Under the pieces are notes generated by a model that was not told where the DNA came from, did not search any database, and saw only the letters and a program-made list of their open reading frames with translations. A DNA stretch of 64,000 bases from Albimonas pacifica (GTDB lineage Bacteria > Pseudomonadota > Alphaproteobacteria > Rhodobacterales > Rhodobacteraceae), in NCBI RefSeq assembly GCF_900113695.1, contig NZ_FOQH01000007.1:1-64000 (forward strand), given 5' to 3'. Positions within the stretch are counted from its first letter, which is position 1. The number at the start of each line of letters is the position of its first letter. A program made the translations under genes and the position numbers. Below, one piece after another: positions 20,353 through 29,856 of the stretch.

Positions 20353-21471
20353 TTGGAACCGATCGAGACCTTCTACGAGGTCATGCGCAAGCAGGGGATC
20401 ACCCGGCGCAGCTTCATCAAGTACTGCTCGCTGACCGCCTCGGCGCTCGGCCTCGGGCCGGCCTTCGTGCCCAGGATCGCCCACGCGATGGAGACCAAGC
20501 CCCGCACCCCGGTGATCTGGGTGAACGGGCTGGAGTGCACCTGCTGCTCGGAGTCGTTCATCCGCGGCGCGCATCCGCTGGCGAAAGACGTGGTCCTGTC
20601 GATGATCTCGCTGGACTACTCCCACACGCTGATGGCCGCCGCCGGCCACCACGCCGAGGCGGCGCTGGAAGAGACCATCCAGAAATACAAGGGCGAGTAC
20701 ATCCTTGCCGTGGAGGGCAACCCGCCGCTGAACGAGGACGGGATGTTCTGCATCGTCGGCGGCAAGCCCTTCGTCGAGCAGCTGAGGCATGCCGCGAAGG
20801 ACGCCAAGGCGATCATCTCCTGGGGGGCCTGCGCCTCCTACGGCTGCGTGCAGGCGGCGAAGCCCAACCCCACCCAGGCGACGCCGGTGCACAAGGTCAT
20901 CACCGACAAGCCGATCATCAAGGTCCCCGGCTGCCCGCCCATCGCCGAGGTGATGACCGGCGTGATCACCTACATGCTGACCTTCGACCGGCTGCCCGAG
21001 CTCGACCGCCAGGGGCGGCCCGCGATGTTCTACGGCCAGCGCATCCACGACAAATGCTACCGCCGCCCCCATTTCGACGCCGGCCAGTTCGTCGAGGCCT
21101 GGGACGACGAGAACGCGCGCAAGGGCTACTGCCTCTACAAGATGGGCTGCAAGGGCCCGACCACCTACAACGCCTGCTCGACCGTGCGCTGGAACGAGGG
21201 GCTGAGCTTCCCGATCCAGGCCGGCCACGGCTGCATCGGCTGCTCGGAGGACGGGTTCTGGGACCAGGGCTCGTTCTATGACCGGGTGACGGACCTGACC
21301 CAGTTCGGGGTGGAATCGAACGCCGACCAGGTGGGGATGGCCGCCGCCGGCGTGGTGGGCGCGAGCGTCGCGGTCCATGCCGCCGTCTCCGCCCTCAAGG
21401 CCGCCCAGAAGAAAAGCCAGACGAAGCCTAGTGCATCTGGGCCCACCCAGCCCGTGCGGGAGGACGCGTAA
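20353..21471 (+). CDS. hupS: Uptake [NiFe]-hydrogenase small subunit HupS (O2-tolerant type)
   Basis: HupS is the iron-sulfur subunit of the periplasm-facing H2-oxidising enzyme. A Tat signal with RRSFIK (Arg 18-19) is cleaved near Ala 45. Cys 62, 64, 65, 160, 165 and 194 are spaced exactly like the six cysteines of the [4Fe-3S] proximal cluster in the O2-tolerant Ralstonia enzyme (17, 19, 20, 115, 120, 149 in the mature protein). A C-terminal helix ([18 protein letters not shown]) anchors it. Translation starts at TTG 20353 behind AGGGAGGG, giving the family N-terminus [18 protein letters not shown]. The 214-bp gap upstream shows no TTG-N5-CAA HupR site. Confidence 0.95.
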   Translation: MEPIETFYEVMRKQGITRRSFIKYCSLTASALGLGPAFVPRIAHAMETKPRTPVIWVNGLECTCCSESFIRGAHPLAKDVVLSMISLDYSHTLMAAAGHHAEAALEETIQKYKGEYILAVEGNPPLNEDGMFCIVGGKPFVEQLRHAAKDAKAIISWGACASYGCVQAAKPNPTQATPVHKVITDKPIIKVPGCPPIAEVMTGVITYMLTFDRLPELDRQGRPAMFYGQRIHDKCYRRPHFDAGQFVEAWDDENARKGYCLYKMGCKGPTTYNACSTVRWNEGLSFPIQAGHGCIGCSEDGFWDQGSFYDRVTDLTQFGVESNADQVGMAAAGVVGASVAVHAAVSALKAAQKKSQTKPSASGPTQPVREDA

Positions 21472-21474
21472 GCC

Positions 21475-23265
21475 ATGAACATGACCCCCAACGGCTTCGA
21501 CCTCGACGCCTCCGGCCGCCGCATCGTCGTGGACCCCGTGACCCGGATCGAGGGCCACATGCGCTGCGAGGTGAACGTCGACGACCAGGGCGTGATCCGC
21601 AACGCCGTCTCCACCGGCACCATGTGGCGGGGACTGGAGGTGATCCTCAAGGGCCGCGACCCCCGCGACGCCTGGGCCTTCACCGAGCGGATCTGCGGCG
21701 TGTGCACCGGCACCCACGCGCTGACGAGCGTGAGGGCGGTCGAGGATGCGCTGGGGATCACGATCCCCGACAACGCCAACTCGATCCGCAACCTGATGCA
21801 GCTGGCGCTGGAGATCCACGACCACGTCGTCCACTTCTACCACCTGCACGCGCTGGACTGGGTGAACCCGGTCAACGCGCTGAAGGCCGACCCCAAGGCG
21901 ACCTCCGAGCTGCAGCAGAGGGTCGGGCCGAACCACCCGATGTCCTCGCCCGGCTATTTCCGGGACGTGCAGAACCGCCTGAAGAAGTTCGTGGACTCCG
22001 GCCAGCTGGGCATCTTCGCCAACGGCTACTGGTCGAACCCCGCCTACCGTCTGCCGCCCGAGGCGGACCTGATGGCGACGACCCACTACCTCGAGGCGCT
22101 GGACCTCCAGAAGGAGATCGTGAAGATCCACACGATCTTCGGGGGCAAGAACCCGCACCCGAACTGGCTGGTGGGCGGCGTGCCCTGCCCGATCAACGTC
22201 CACTCGACGGGTGCGGTCGGCGCGATCAACATGACCCAGCTGAACCATGTCGGGTCGATCATCGACCAGACCTACGACTTCGTGCAGAACGTCTACATCC
22301 CGGACGTCATCGCCATCGGCTCGTTCTACAAGACCTGGCTCTATGGCGGCGGGCTCTCGGGCCAGGCGGTGATGGCCTACGGGGACATCCCCGAGCACGC
22401 CAACGATTTTTCCCCCGGCCAGCTGCACCTTCCGCGGGGCGCGATCATCAACGGGAACCTCAACGAGGTCCATGACGTCGACGTCCGCGACCCCGAGCAG
22501 GTGCAGGAGTTCGTCGACCACTCCTGGTACGAATACGCCGAGACGGGCCGCGGCCTGCATCCCTGGGACGGCGAGACCTCCCCGAAATACGAGCTGGGGC
22601 CGAACGCCAAGGGCACGCGCACCTCGATCGAGGAGATCGACGAGGCCGCCAAGTATTCCTGGATCAAGGCCCCCCGCTGGCGGGGTCACGCGATGGAGGT
22701 GGGCCCGCTCGCCCGCTACGTCGTCGGCTACGCCCAGGGGCACGAGGACATCAAGGGCCAGGTCGACGGGCTGCTGCGCGCGCTCGACCTGCCGTTCGAG
22801 GCGATCTTCTCCACGCTCGGCCGCACCGCGGCCCGCGCGCTGGAGTCGGAATACTGCGGCCGGCTGCAGAAGCACTTCCTGCAGAAGCTGATCGCCAACA
22901 TCAGGAACGGCGACGAGAGCACCGCGAACATCGCCAAGTGGGATCCCTCGACCTGGCCGAAGGAGGCCAGGGGCGTGGGCATGACCGAGGCGCCGCGCGG
23001 CGCGCTGGGCCACTGGATCAAGGTGAAGGACGGGCGGATCGAGAACTACCAGTGCGTGGTCCCCACCACCTGGAACGGCTCTCCGCGGGACGCCCAGGGC
23101 AACATCGGCGCCTTCGAGGCCAGCCTGATGAACACGAAGATGGAACGGCCCGAGGAGCCGGTCGAGATCCTGCGCACCCTGCACAGCTTCGACCCCTGCC
23201 TCGCCTGCTCGACCCATGTGATGAGCCCCGAGGGCCAGGAACTGACCACCGTCAAGGTGCGCTGA
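21475..23265 (+). CDS. hupL: Uptake [NiFe]-hydrogenase large subunit HupL
   Basis: HupL carries the NiFe(CN)2CO active site. The 596-residue protein has the L1 motif [11 protein letters not shown] near residue 75 and the L2 motif DPCLACSTH near 575. The 15-residue tail [15 protein letters not shown] after the last His is the peptide removed by HupD after metal insertion. The gene starts 4 nt after the hupS stop with a GGGAGGA site within the hupS end. A second ATG six bases on is also possible. Confidence 0.97.
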   Translation: MNMTPNGFDLDASGRRIVVDPVTRIEGHMRCEVNVDDQGVIRNAVSTGTMWRGLEVILKGRDPRDAWAFTERICGVCTGTHALTSVRAVEDALGITIPDNANSIRNLMQLALEIHDHVVHFYHLHALDWVNPVNALKADPKATSELQQRVGPNHPMSSPGYFRDVQNRLKKFVDSGQLGIFANGYWSNPAYRLPPEADLMATTHYLEALDLQKEIVKIHTIFGGKNPHPNWLVGGVPCPINVHSTGAVGAINMTQLNHVGSIIDQTYDFVQNVYIPDVIAIGSFYKTWLYGGGLSGQAVMAYGDIPEHANDFSPGQLHLPRGAIINGNLNEVHDVDVRDPEQVQEFVDHSWYEYAETGRGLHPWDGETSPKYELGPNAKGTRTSIEEIDEAAKYSWIKAPRWRGHAMEVGPLARYVVGYAQGHEDIKGQVDGLLRALDLPFEAIFSTLGRTAARALESEYCGRLQKHFLQKLIANIRNGDESTANIAKWDPSTWPKEARGVGMTEAPRGALGHWIKVKDGRIENYQCVVPTTWNGSPRDAQGNIGAFEASLMNTKMERPEEPVEILRTLHSFDPCLACSTHVMSPEGQELTTVKVR

Positions 23266-23279
23266 GGGAGGATGCCCGG

Positions 23280-23483
23280 ATGAAGATCACCAGGACCACG
23301 GCCGCCGTCTGGGGTGCGGCCGTCGCCGGGGCGACGGCGGGGGGGCTGTTCCCCGCGTCCGCCGTCGCCCACCCCGGCCACGACGCCGCCTGGGACCACT
23401 TCCACGGCCCCGAGGCGCTGCTCTGGCTGGCGCTGGCCGCGGCGCTCGTCGGCGCGGCGGCGCTGCTGGCGCGTCGGGGATGA
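23280..23483 (+). CDS. Small His-rich exported membrane protein between hupL and hupC
   Basis: This 67-residue protein is preceded by GGGAGG at a good distance. It has an N-terminal signal sequence ending near AVA-HPGHD. A short periplasmic stretch with clustered His and Asp (HPGHDAAWDHFHGPE) follows, then one transmembrane helix (about 46-63) ending in RR. The signal/HPGH start resembles the N-terminus of HupE/UreJ nickel permeases, but the rest of a permease is absent. I know of no such gene at this place in the Rhodobacter capsulatus hup operon. Metal capture or stabilisation of the HupSL-HupC complex are possible roles; both are inference. Confidence 0.75.
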   Translation: MKITRTTAAVWGAAVAGATAGGLFPASAVAHPGHDAAWDHFHGPEALLWLALAAALVGAAALLARRG

Positions 23484-23493
23484 GGGCGGGACC

Positions 23494-24237
23494 ATGCAGG
23501 ACCACGTCTCGGCCCACGGCCTTCACGACCTGAGCGAGACCGAGGCGCACGCCGCCTCGGTCCAGACCAGCGTCTACGTCTACGAGGCGCCGGTGCGGAT
23601 CTGGCACTGGATCAACGCCGCGGCGATCCTGACGCTGTGCCTGACGGGCTATTTCATCGGCTCGCCCCCGCCGTCGATGCAGATCGCCGAGGCGACGCAC
23701 CAGTTCGTCTTCGGCTACATCCGCTTCGCCCATTTCGCCGCCGGCCTGGTGCTGACGGTGGGCTTCCTGGGCCGGATCTACTGGGCGATCTTCGGCAACC
23801 ACCATGCCCGGCAGCTGTTCTACGTGCCGGTCTGGAGCGGCCGCTGGTGGCGCGAGGTCGTCTTCGAGATCCGCTGGTATCTGTTCCTCGCCCGCGAGCC
23901 GAAGAAATACGTGGGCCACAACCCGCTGGCCCAGCTCGCGATGTTCTTCTTCATCACGCTGGGCGTCAGCTTCATGATCGTCACCGGCCTCGCCCTCTAT
24001 TCCGAGGGGCTGGGACACGGCTCGATCCTCTACGCGATGTTCGGCTGGGTGTTCGACCTGGCGGGCGGGAACTCCCACGTGGTGCACACCGTCCACCACC
24101 TGGGCATGTGGTGGATCGTGATCTTCATGATCGTCCACATCTACGTGGCGATCCGCGAGGACATCATGAGCCGGCAGTCCATCGTCTCGACGATGATTTC
24201 GGGCCACCGGACCTTCAAGGACGACCGTCCCGACTGA
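23494..24237 (+). CDS. hupC: Hydrogenase b-type cytochrome HupC
   Basis: HupC is the dihaem membrane anchor that passes electrons from HupSL to quinone. The 247-residue protein has four transmembrane helices and His ligands in RIWHWINAA, RFAHFAAG and HLGMWWIVIFMIVHIY. The family segment NPLAQLAMFFFI and a C-terminal REDIMSRQSIVSTMISG are present. The ATG at 23494 lies 10 nt after the small ORF, behind GGGCGGG. A strong hairpin follows the stop. Confidence 0.95.
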   Translation: MQDHVSAHGLHDLSETEAHAASVQTSVYVYEAPVRIWHWINAAAILTLCLTGYFIGSPPPSMQIAEATHQFVFGYIRFAHFAAGLVLTVGFLGRIYWAIFGNHHARQLFYVPVWSGRWWREVVFEIRWYLFLAREPKKYVGHNPLAQLAMFFFITLGVSFMIVTGLALYSEGLGHGSILYAMFGWVFDLAGGNSHVVHTVHHLGMWWIVIFMIVHIYVAIREDIMSRQSIVSTMISGHRTFKDDRPD

Positions 24238-24595
24238 CCTTTCCCTTTCGGCGTCGAAACGGCCCCGCGGGGCCCGGAGCGATCCGGGCCCCGCGTTCGC
24301 TTTCCGCTCCGACGGGGAAGCGGCAGGTTCCCTTGCGGACCGCGCGATTCGCCGATCCACGCGCGGGGACGGCGATGGACATCAACTTTCCAACTCATCG
24401 CCGAACCGGAAAGAATCCGCACATGCCACCCTCGCCCTCTCAGCCGTTTTCACCATATTTTTCAGTCCGGTAATCCCGTTTCATCGAAACCCTTCCGGAA
24501 CGGACATTCGGCGGACGACCGTCCCCTCCATCGGTATCTTTCCTTCCAGCCAGATCGGGGAGCGGGAGCCCCGGCAGCCGAGGGAGGAAGAGCGA
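24238..24595 (+). other. hupC-hupD intergenic region
   Basis: These 358 bp hold a strong stem-loop (24267-24294) and no gene. Around 24445-24490 there is an unusually AT-rich patch for this genome, followed by a GTTTC-ATC-GAAAC dyad (24478-24490). A separate promoter for hupD and the maturation genes could lie here, but I cannot define -35/-10 elements. No sigma-54 type element is visible. Confidence 0.5.
24267..24294 (+). terminator. hupSLC stem-loop terminator
   Basis: A perfect 12-bp GC stem (24267-24278 with 24283-24294) is closed by a GCGA tetraloop, 30 nt after the hupC stop. No long U-tract follows. It may partly terminate, or it may protect the hupSLC mRNA 3' end so that structural subunits are made in excess over maturation proteins. 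Confidence 0.7.
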
Positions 24596-25243
24596 ATGGC
24601 GCCGCGAACGCTGGTTCTGGGCATCGGCAACGTGCTCTGGGCCGACGAGGGTTTCGGCGTGCGCTGCGTCGAGCGCCTGGCCGGGCTGTGGTCCTTCGGG
24701 CCCGAGGTTCAGCTGCTCGACGGCGGCACCCAGGGCCTCTACCTGCTCCACCACGTCCAGGACGCGCAGGCGCTGATCGTCTTCGACGCCGTGGACTACG
24801 GGCTCGCGCCCGGAACCCTGAAGGTGGTCGAGGGCGACGAGGTCCCCGCCTTCATGGGCGCCAAGAAGATGTCCCTCCACCAGACCGGCTTCCAGGAGGT
24901 GCTCGCCGCCGCCCAGCTGACCGGCCGCCATCCCGAGACGGTTGTCCTGATCGGCTGCCAGCCCGAGGAGCTGGAGGACTACGGCGGCGGCCTGCGCGCC
25001 CCCGTCGCCGCCCAGATCCCCGCTGCGCTGGACGTGGCGCTGGCCTGGCTGCGCCAGCTCGGCCACGACCCGCGCGCGGAGGCCATGCCCGAAAAGGCCC
25101 GCGCCGACGCCCTCGCCGCCCCCGCCCTGCGCATGGACGCCTACGAGGGCGGCCGCCCCTCGGCCGAGGCCGCCTGCCGGATTGGGGACGAGCGCTTCCT
25201 GCCTTCCCAGGCGCCGCACCCAGCTCTGAAGGCGACCGCCTGA
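24596..25243 (+). CDS. hupD: Hydrogenase maturation endopeptidase HupD
   Basis: HupD cleaves the C-terminal tail of HupL once the NiFe site is complete. The 215-residue product has the HybD/HycI fold signature LGIGNVLWADEGFGV, whose Glu is a nickel ligand. The other ligand positions are the Asp of FDAVDYG and the His of SLHQTG. DGGTQGL is also typical. The start ATG follows AGGGAGGAAG. Its stop overlaps the hupF start. Confidence 0.95.
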   Translation: MAPRTLVLGIGNVLWADEGFGVRCVERLAGLWSFGPEVQLLDGGTQGLYLLHHVQDAQALIVFDAVDYGLAPGTLKVVEGDEVPAFMGAKKMSLHQTGFQEVLAAAQLTGRHPETVVLIGCQPEELEDYGGGLRAPVAAQIPAALDVALAWLRQLGHDPRAEAMPEKARADALAAPALRMDAYEGGRPSAEAACRIGDERFLPSQAPHPALKATA

Positions 25244-25566
25244 TGTGCGTCGGCGTGCCCATGCGGATCCTGTCGCGCGAGGGCCTCGTCGCCCGCGCCG
25301 TCGACGCCGAGGGCCGCGAGGAGACCCTCGACCTCGCCCTCACCGGCCCCATCGAGCCGGGCGAGTGGGCGCTGACCTTCCTCGGCGCCGCGCGCGGGGC
25401 GATCTCGGCCGAGCAGGCCGCGCGGACCTCCGCCGCGCTCGCCGCCCTCCGCTCCGCCATGCTGGGCGGGGGGCTGGGCGACGCCTTCGCGGACCTCGAG
25501 GCCTCCGGCCCCTCGCTTCCCCCCCATCTCGCCGCTGCCGCCGCGGCCGGCCGCGACATCGCCTGA
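25243..25566 (+). CDS. hupF: Hydrogenase chaperone HupF (HypC family)
   Basis: This is a 107-residue HypC-like chaperone starting with MCVGVPM. Cys 2 is the residue that HypC-family proteins use to hold the Fe(CN)2CO unit or the large subunit. HupF is the uptake-hydrogenase-specific paralogue; the general HypC is encoded at 31343. In Rhizobium, HupF is reported to stabilise HupL under oxygen. ATG overlaps the hupD stop. Confidence 0.92.
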   Translation: MCVGVPMRILSREGLVARAVDAEGREETLDLALTGPIEPGEWALTFLGAARGAISAEQAARTSAALAALRSAMLGGGLGDAFADLEASGPSLPPHLAAAAAAGRDIA

Positions 25567-25575
25567 GGACGCCAC

Positions 25576-25989
25576 ATGACCCTCGCCGCCCCCGTGATCC
25601 CCGCCGGCATCGGGCATCCGCTGGTCGCGCGCCTGATCTCCGACCTGCGCTGGCCCCTGCTGGCCGACGAGGCCGCGCTGGCCGCCTTCGCCGCCCGCCC
25701 CGGCGCCCATTGCGTGTTCCTGCCCGGCGCCGACCGGCCGAACCCCGAGACGCCGGATGTGGCCGTGATCCTCCCCGAGCTCGCCCAGGCCTTCCAGGGC
25801 GCCTTCGACTGCGCCGTCGCCGGCCCCGCCGCCGAGGCCGCCGCGAAGCTCGCGGTCGAGGTCCACAAGACCCCCAACCTCGCCTTCTGGCGGGACGGGG
25901 CGGTGGTGGGCTGCCTGCCTCGGGTCCGCGACTGGTCCGACTACATGGCCGCGATCCCGCGCCTGCTGGCCGCCGCGACGGCGCTCTGA
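25576..25989 (+). CDS. hupG: Thioredoxin-like hydrogenase chaperone HupG (HyaE family)
   Basis: This 137-residue protein is placed as HupG by position and by the HyaE/HupG pattern: HPLVARL near the start, FLPGADRPNPETPDVAVILPEL in the centre and a thioredoxin-like C-terminal half. The redox CxxC of real thioredoxins is absent. HyaE-type proteins bind the Tat signal region of the small subunit, so it probably escorts HupS. It lies nine bases after hupF. Confidence 0.88.
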   Translation: MTLAAPVIPAGIGHPLVARLISDLRWPLLADEAALAAFAARPGAHCVFLPGADRPNPETPDVAVILPELAQAFQGAFDCAVAGPAAEAAAKLAVEVHKTPNLAFWRDGAVVGCLPRVRDWSDYMAAIPRLLAAATAL

Positions 25990-26002
25990 ACGGGGAAACC
26001 TG

Positions 26003-26845
26003 ATGTCCAACAGCATCTTCACTCTGCCCCCGACGGGTTTCGGCCCCGGCTCGCAGCCCCTGCAGGCCGACGACGAGCTCGACTACATGTCCATGCCCCA
26101 GGGCATGCGCACCTATTCCCAGCACACGCCCGAGATCGACGACCTCGCCCGCGTCCCCCAGGGCGCCGCCCTGATGCGCGCCGTCGCCGAGGCCTGCGGG
26201 CGGGTGGCCAGGGGCGGCGCAGGCGAGCAGTTCGACCTCTCCCCCCTCCCCCCCGCCGATCGCGCCTTCGTGGTGGACGTGCTGGGCGAGGGCGAGGTCT
26301 CGATCCGCATCCGCGGCGTCCCGGCCGTGGCGGTGCAGGAGAGCGTCTTCGCCGGCGTCTGGGCCCTGAAGGGCGTCGGGGTCGACGCGATCGAGGTGGC
26401 CCCGATCCCCGCCCTCGCCGTCTCCCGCGCCGCCCAGCCCGTGCGCCCTGCGCTGGGGCTGAAGGCTGCGAAGCCCGCGGACCTGGCCAACGCTCCCTCG
26501 ATGCTGACGGAATTGCAGGACCTCTCCGCCCGCCCCCGCGCGCCCGGCGACCTGCCTCAGGTCATCAACCTCTCGCTCCTGCCCCACACCGAGGGCGACC
26601 TCGCCTTCCTCGCCGAGGCGGTCGGCGAGGGCGCGACCACGATCCTGTCCCGCGGCTACGGCGCCTGCCGCATCGAGGCGACGGCGCTCCCCAACATCTG
26701 GCGGGTGCGCTTTTTCAACGCCATGGACACGCTGATCCTCGACACGTTCGAGGCCACCGTGACCCCCGAGGCGGCGCTGGCCGCCCCCGAGGACCTGGCC
26801 GACTCCGCCGAGCGCATCCTCGACGTGCTGGAGACCCTGCGATGA
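26003..26845 (+). CDS. hupH: Hydrogenase assembly protein HupH (HyaF family)
   Basis: This 280-residue protein has the HyaF/HupH features MPQGMRTYSQHTPEI near the N-terminus, then EGEVSIRIRG-VPAVAVQESVFAGVW and a C-terminal LSRGYGACRIEATALPNIWRV. It assists maturation of the small subunit with HupG. It is preceded by GGGGAAACCTG and overlaps hupJ by 4 nt. Confidence 0.92.
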   Translation: MSNSIFTLPPTGFGPGSQPLQADDELDYMSMPQGMRTYSQHTPEIDDLARVPQGAALMRAVAEACGRVARGGAGEQFDLSPLPPADRAFVVDVLGEGEVSIRIRGVPAVAVQESVFAGVWALKGVGVDAIEVAPIPALAVSRAAQPVRPALGLKAAKPADLANAPSMLTELQDLSARPRAPGDLPQVINLSLLPHTEGDLAFLAEAVGEGATTILSRGYGACRIEATALPNIWRVRFFNAMDTLILDTFEATVTPEAALAAPEDLADSAERILDVLETLR

Positions 26846-27630
26846 CCGGTTTCGAAGGCTCGTATCTCGGCGCGGCGGACAAGATCTCCGCCCGCGCGAT
26901 CATGGAATGCAAGGTCTGCTGGACCCCCTACGACCCCGCCGACGGCGACGAGACCCGGATGATCGACCCCGGGACCTCCTTCCTCGCCCTGCCCGAGGAC
27001 TGGGTCTGTCCCAACTGCTCCGCCCCCAAGGCGCAGTTCCTGGTGCAGTCCGATCCGGGCTCGGAGGAGGCCGCCACCCGCGCCTGGCTCGACGCCCGCG
27101 CCGCCGACCTGGAGGCGGACTTCCGCGAGATCTGGCACTCCCGCATGCGCGACGTGCCGCTGGTCAACGCCGCCCTGCATATCGAGGCGATCGGCTTCGC
27201 CCTCCACGACGGCCGCCCGCTGGGCGTGCTGATCTCGCCCTGGTTCATGAACCTCATCGAGCTGCCGGGCCGCGACGAGGACTGGTCCGCCTTCAAACCC
27301 GGCGAGAAGGAGGACCGCGCCTTCGCCTCCGGCGACTACGAGTTCACCCGCAACGCCCGCCCCCAGACCGGTCCCTACCGCGCCTGCTCGCTGTTCTCGC
27401 CGATGGGCGATTTCTCCACCCAGGACCAGGCCCGCGAGGTGGCCCGCGCCGTCCTGCTGGCGATCCACGACCCCGCCAACCGGGCCGAGACCGACCGCGC
27501 CGCCGACATCCGCGCCACCCGCGAGGCGGAAGCCGAGGCCGCCGCCCAGGCCGAAGCCGAGGCCGATGCCCGCGCCGAGGACCTCGCCGCCCCCTCTCGC
27601 CGCGGCCTGATCACCGGCGGCCTGGGTTGA
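26842..27630 (+). CDS. hupJ: Rubredoxin-HybE fusion hydrogenase assembly protein HupJ
   Basis: The 262-residue protein joins two functions that are separate genes (hupI and hupJ) in Rhizobium. Residues about 20-70 form a rubredoxin with two Cys pairs (CKVCWTPYDP and CPNCSAPK). From about residue 85 a HybE-type chaperone domain follows, with WHSRMRDVPLVNAALHIEAI, GVLISPWFMNL and SLFSPMGDF. An Ala/Glu-rich stretch leads to a C-terminal SRRGLITGG. The rubredoxin may protect iron-sulfur assembly under oxygen. It overlaps hupH. Confidence 0.92.
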   Translation: MTGFEGSYLGAADKISARAIMECKVCWTPYDPADGDETRMIDPGTSFLALPEDWVCPNCSAPKAQFLVQSDPGSEEAATRAWLDARAADLEADFREIWHSRMRDVPLVNAALHIEAIGFALHDGRPLGVLISPWFMNLIELPGRDEDWSAFKPGEKEDRAFASGDYEFTRNARPQTGPYRACSLFSPMGDFSTQDQAREVARAVLLAIHDPANRAETDRAADIRATREAEAEAAAQAEAEADARAEDLAAPSRRGLITGGLG

Positions 27631-27634
27631 GACC

Positions 27635-28612
27635 ATGCTGGCCGCGCGTCCCCAGCTCCGCGCCCGCCCCACCCGGCTGCTGCCGGTCGAACCCCTGCTG
27701 CTCGGCCGCGCGCCGGAGGAGGCGGCGCGCGTGCTGGCCGACGTCATCGCCCTTTGCGGCGGCGCCCAGGCCTGCGCCGCCCGCGCAGCCTTCGGCCTGC
27801 CCGCGCGCCCCGAGGACGAGGCGACGCGGCGCGCCGAGATCCGCCGCGACCACCTCGCCCGCCTGCTGGTCCTGTGGCCCGCCCGCCTCGGCCTCCCGCC
27901 CTGCCCCCTCCCCGCCGACCGGCTGGAGGGCGGCCCGCTGACCCGCCAGGCCCTGTTCGGCGGCCCGCCCCCCGCGACGGAGGCAGAGATGCTCGACTTC
28001 CTCGCCTCTCCGCGCGGCGTCGCCCCGGTCTTCGCGGCCCTCGCCGCCCGCTTCGCCGCGGGCGAAGCCGCCGTGCACCTGCCGCTGGTCTGCCCGTCCT
28101 CCGCCTTCCAACGCGAGGCCCGCGTCGAGAACTCCGTCGCCGCCCGCCGCGCCGCCGACCCCGCCTTGCAGGCCGTCGAATTCCGCCACGGCCGCGGCCC
28201 CCTGTGGCGCGCCGCCGCCCGCCTGGTCGACCTGGCCGCCGAGCTCGACCTCCCCGCCGGCCGCCCTGCGCCGCCGCCGGAGGGGCGCCCGGATCCCGGG
28301 CCGGGCGGGGTGGGTGGGCGGGAGCCCGGCCCGGGATCCGGGCGCCTGCCCCACGTCCGACCCCATGGAGGTTCCGCGCTGGTCGAGGCCGCCCGGGGCC
28401 TGTATGCCGTAAGGGCGCGCGTCGAGGACGGCCGCGTCGCCGCCTTCGAGCGCGTGACCCCCACCGACCACCTGACCGCCCCCGGCGGCGTGCTGGAGCG
28501 CAGCCTCGCCACCCTCGGACCGGATGCCGAGACCAGGGCGGAGCTGCTGCTCGCCATCCTCGACCCCTGCGCGCCGGTCGCGCTGGAGCCGACCGGACCG
28601 GAGGCCGCGTGA
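27635..28612 (+). CDS. hupK: Hydrogenase maturation scaffold HupK
   Basis: HupK looks like a degenerate large subunit and is thought to act as a scaffold for the Fe(CN)2CO group. In this 325-residue protein the part [20 protein letters not shown] mirrors the HupL stretch [18 protein letters not shown], and AILDPCAPV replaces HupL's DPCLAC. Codons at 28284-28346 come from a 63-nt perfect palindrome with a G-rich loop that adds a Pro/Gly/Arg linker in frame. The gene starts 4 nt after hupJ, and its stop overlaps hypA. Confidence 0.9.
   Translation: MLAARPQLRARPTRLLPVEPLLLGRAPEEAARVLADVIALCGGAQACAARAAFGLPARPEDEATRRAEIRRDHLARLLVLWPARLGLPPCPLPADRLEGGPLTRQALFGGPPPATEAEMLDFLASPRGVAPVFAALAARFAAGEAAVHLPLVCPSSAFQREARVENSVAARRAADPALQAVEFRHGRGPLWRAAARLVDLAAELDLPAGRPAPPPEGRPDPGPGGVGGREPGPGSGRLPHVRPHGGSALVEAARGLYAVRARVEDGRVAAFERVTPTDHLTAPGGVLERSLATLGPDAETRAELLLAILDPCAPVALEPTGPEAA
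28284..28346. repeat. Palindromic element with G-quadruplex loop inside hupK
   Basis: Two 23-nt arms (28284-28306 and 28324-28346) are perfect reverse complements. The 17-nt loop is GGGGTGGGTGGGCGGGA, four G-tracts with single-base spacers, a textbook G-quadruplex motif. The whole element is 63 nt, exactly 21 codons, so it keeps the hupK frame. A second element of the same architecture lies at 57791-57871. Confidence 0.9.
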
Positions 28613-28953
28613 TGCACGAAATGTCCCTCTGCGAAGGCATCCGCGAAGTGATCGTAGGCGAGGCCACCCGCCATTCGGTCGCGCGCATCTCCCGCGTGCG
28701 CCTCGAGATCGGCCGCTTCTCGGGCGTCGAGAAGCCGGCGCTCGAATTCGCCTTCGACGTGGTCATGCGCGGCACGCCGGCCGAGGGCGCGGCGCTGGAA
28801 TTCATCGACATTCCCGGCCGCGGCTGGTGCTACGACTGCATGAAGGACGTGACGATAGACGACCGGCTCTCCCCCTGCCCCGAGTGCGGCGGCGGGAAAG
28901 TCCTCGCCACCGGCGGGGACGAGCTGAGGATCAAGGACATGGAGGCGCAGTGA
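28612..28953 (+). CDS. hypA: Nickel insertion protein HypA
   Basis: HypA delivers nickel to the hydrogenase large subunit with HypB. The 113-residue protein begins MHEMSL, whose His 2 binds nickel. A structural zinc site is visible as CYDC and CPEC. The start overlaps the hupK stop, and the gene overlaps hypB. Confidence 0.96.
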   Translation: MHEMSLCEGIREVIVGEATRHSVARISRVRLEIGRFSGVEKPALEFAFDVVMRGTPAEGAALEFIDIPGRGWCYDCMKDVTIDDRLSPCPECGGGKVLATGGDELRIKDMEAQ

Positions 28954-29852
28954 TGTGCACCGTCTGCGGCTGCGGCGACGCGAAACTGGAAGGTCATTCC
29001 CACGCCCACGGGCATGACCACCCCCACGGGCACGACCACGTCCACGGCCCCGACTGCGGCTGCGGGACCGAGGTCCACGTGCACCGCCCCGACCCTGCCG
29101 CGGGCCGCGACGGCGGCGCCCTGCATTTCGGCCAGGGTTCCGCGGGGGTCGAGGTCGCGGGCATGTCCCAGGCCCGCCTGATCGAGATCGAGACCGACGT
29201 GCTCGCCAAGAACGACGGCTACGCCGCCGTCAACCGCCGCCTGCTCAAGGCGCTGGGGGTGCTGGCGCTGAACCTCGTCTCCTCGCCCGGCTCGGGCAAG
29301 ACCACGCTGCTGGTGAAAACCATCGAAGCGCTGACCGCCCGCGAGACCGCCCGCTCCGTGACCGTCATCGAGGGCGACCAGCAGACCTCCAACGACGCCG
29401 ACCGGATCCGCGCGACCGGCGCGCCGGCGGTGCAGGTGAACACCGGCAAGGGCTGCCACCTCGACGCCCACATGGTCCAGCACGCGCTGGAGCGGCTGCC
29501 GCTGGCCCCCGGCGGCGTGCTCTTCATCGAGAACGTCGGCAACCTCGTCTGCCCGGCGGCCTTCGACCTCGGCGAGGCCGCCAAGGTCGCCATCCTCTCG
29601 GTCACCGAGGGCGAGGACAAGCCGCTGAAATACCCCGACATGTTCGCCGCCGCCCGGCTGGCGATCGTCAACAAGACCGACCTCGCCCCCCATTGCGACG
29701 TCGACCTCGACCTGATCGAGACGAACCTGCGCCGGGTGAACCCCGCCATCGAGGTCCTCCGCCTCTCCGCCCGCACCGGCGAGGGGATGGAGGCCTGGCT
29801 CGCCTGGCTCGACGCCGAGGCCGAGCGCGCCTCGCCGCTGGCCGCGGAATGA
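28953..29852 (+). CDS. hypB: Nickel-binding GTPase HypB
   Basis: HypB is the GTPase that powers nickel insertion. The 299-residue protein starts with the high-affinity nickel motif MCTVCGCG. A His-rich store follows ([19 protein letters not shown]). GTPase motifs are [14 protein letters not shown] (P-loop), [23 protein letters not shown] and NKTDL. The His stretch suggests nickel storage as well as transfer. It overlaps hypA and is 4 nt from hupR. Confidence 0.97.
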   Translation: MCTVCGCGDAKLEGHSHAHGHDHPHGHDHVHGPDCGCGTEVHVHRPDPAAGRDGGALHFGQGSAGVEVAGMSQARLIEIETDVLAKNDGYAAVNRRLLKALGVLALNLVSSPGSGKTTLLVKTIEALTARETARSVTVIEGDQQTSNDADRIRATGAPAVQVNTGKGCHLDAHMVQHALERLPLAPGGVLFIENVGNLVCPAAFDLGEAAKVAILSVTEGEDKPLKYPDMFAAARLAIVNKTDLAPHCDVDLDLIETNLRRVNPAIEVLRLSARTGEGMEAWLAWLDAEAERASPLAAE

Positions 29853-29856
29853 CCCC

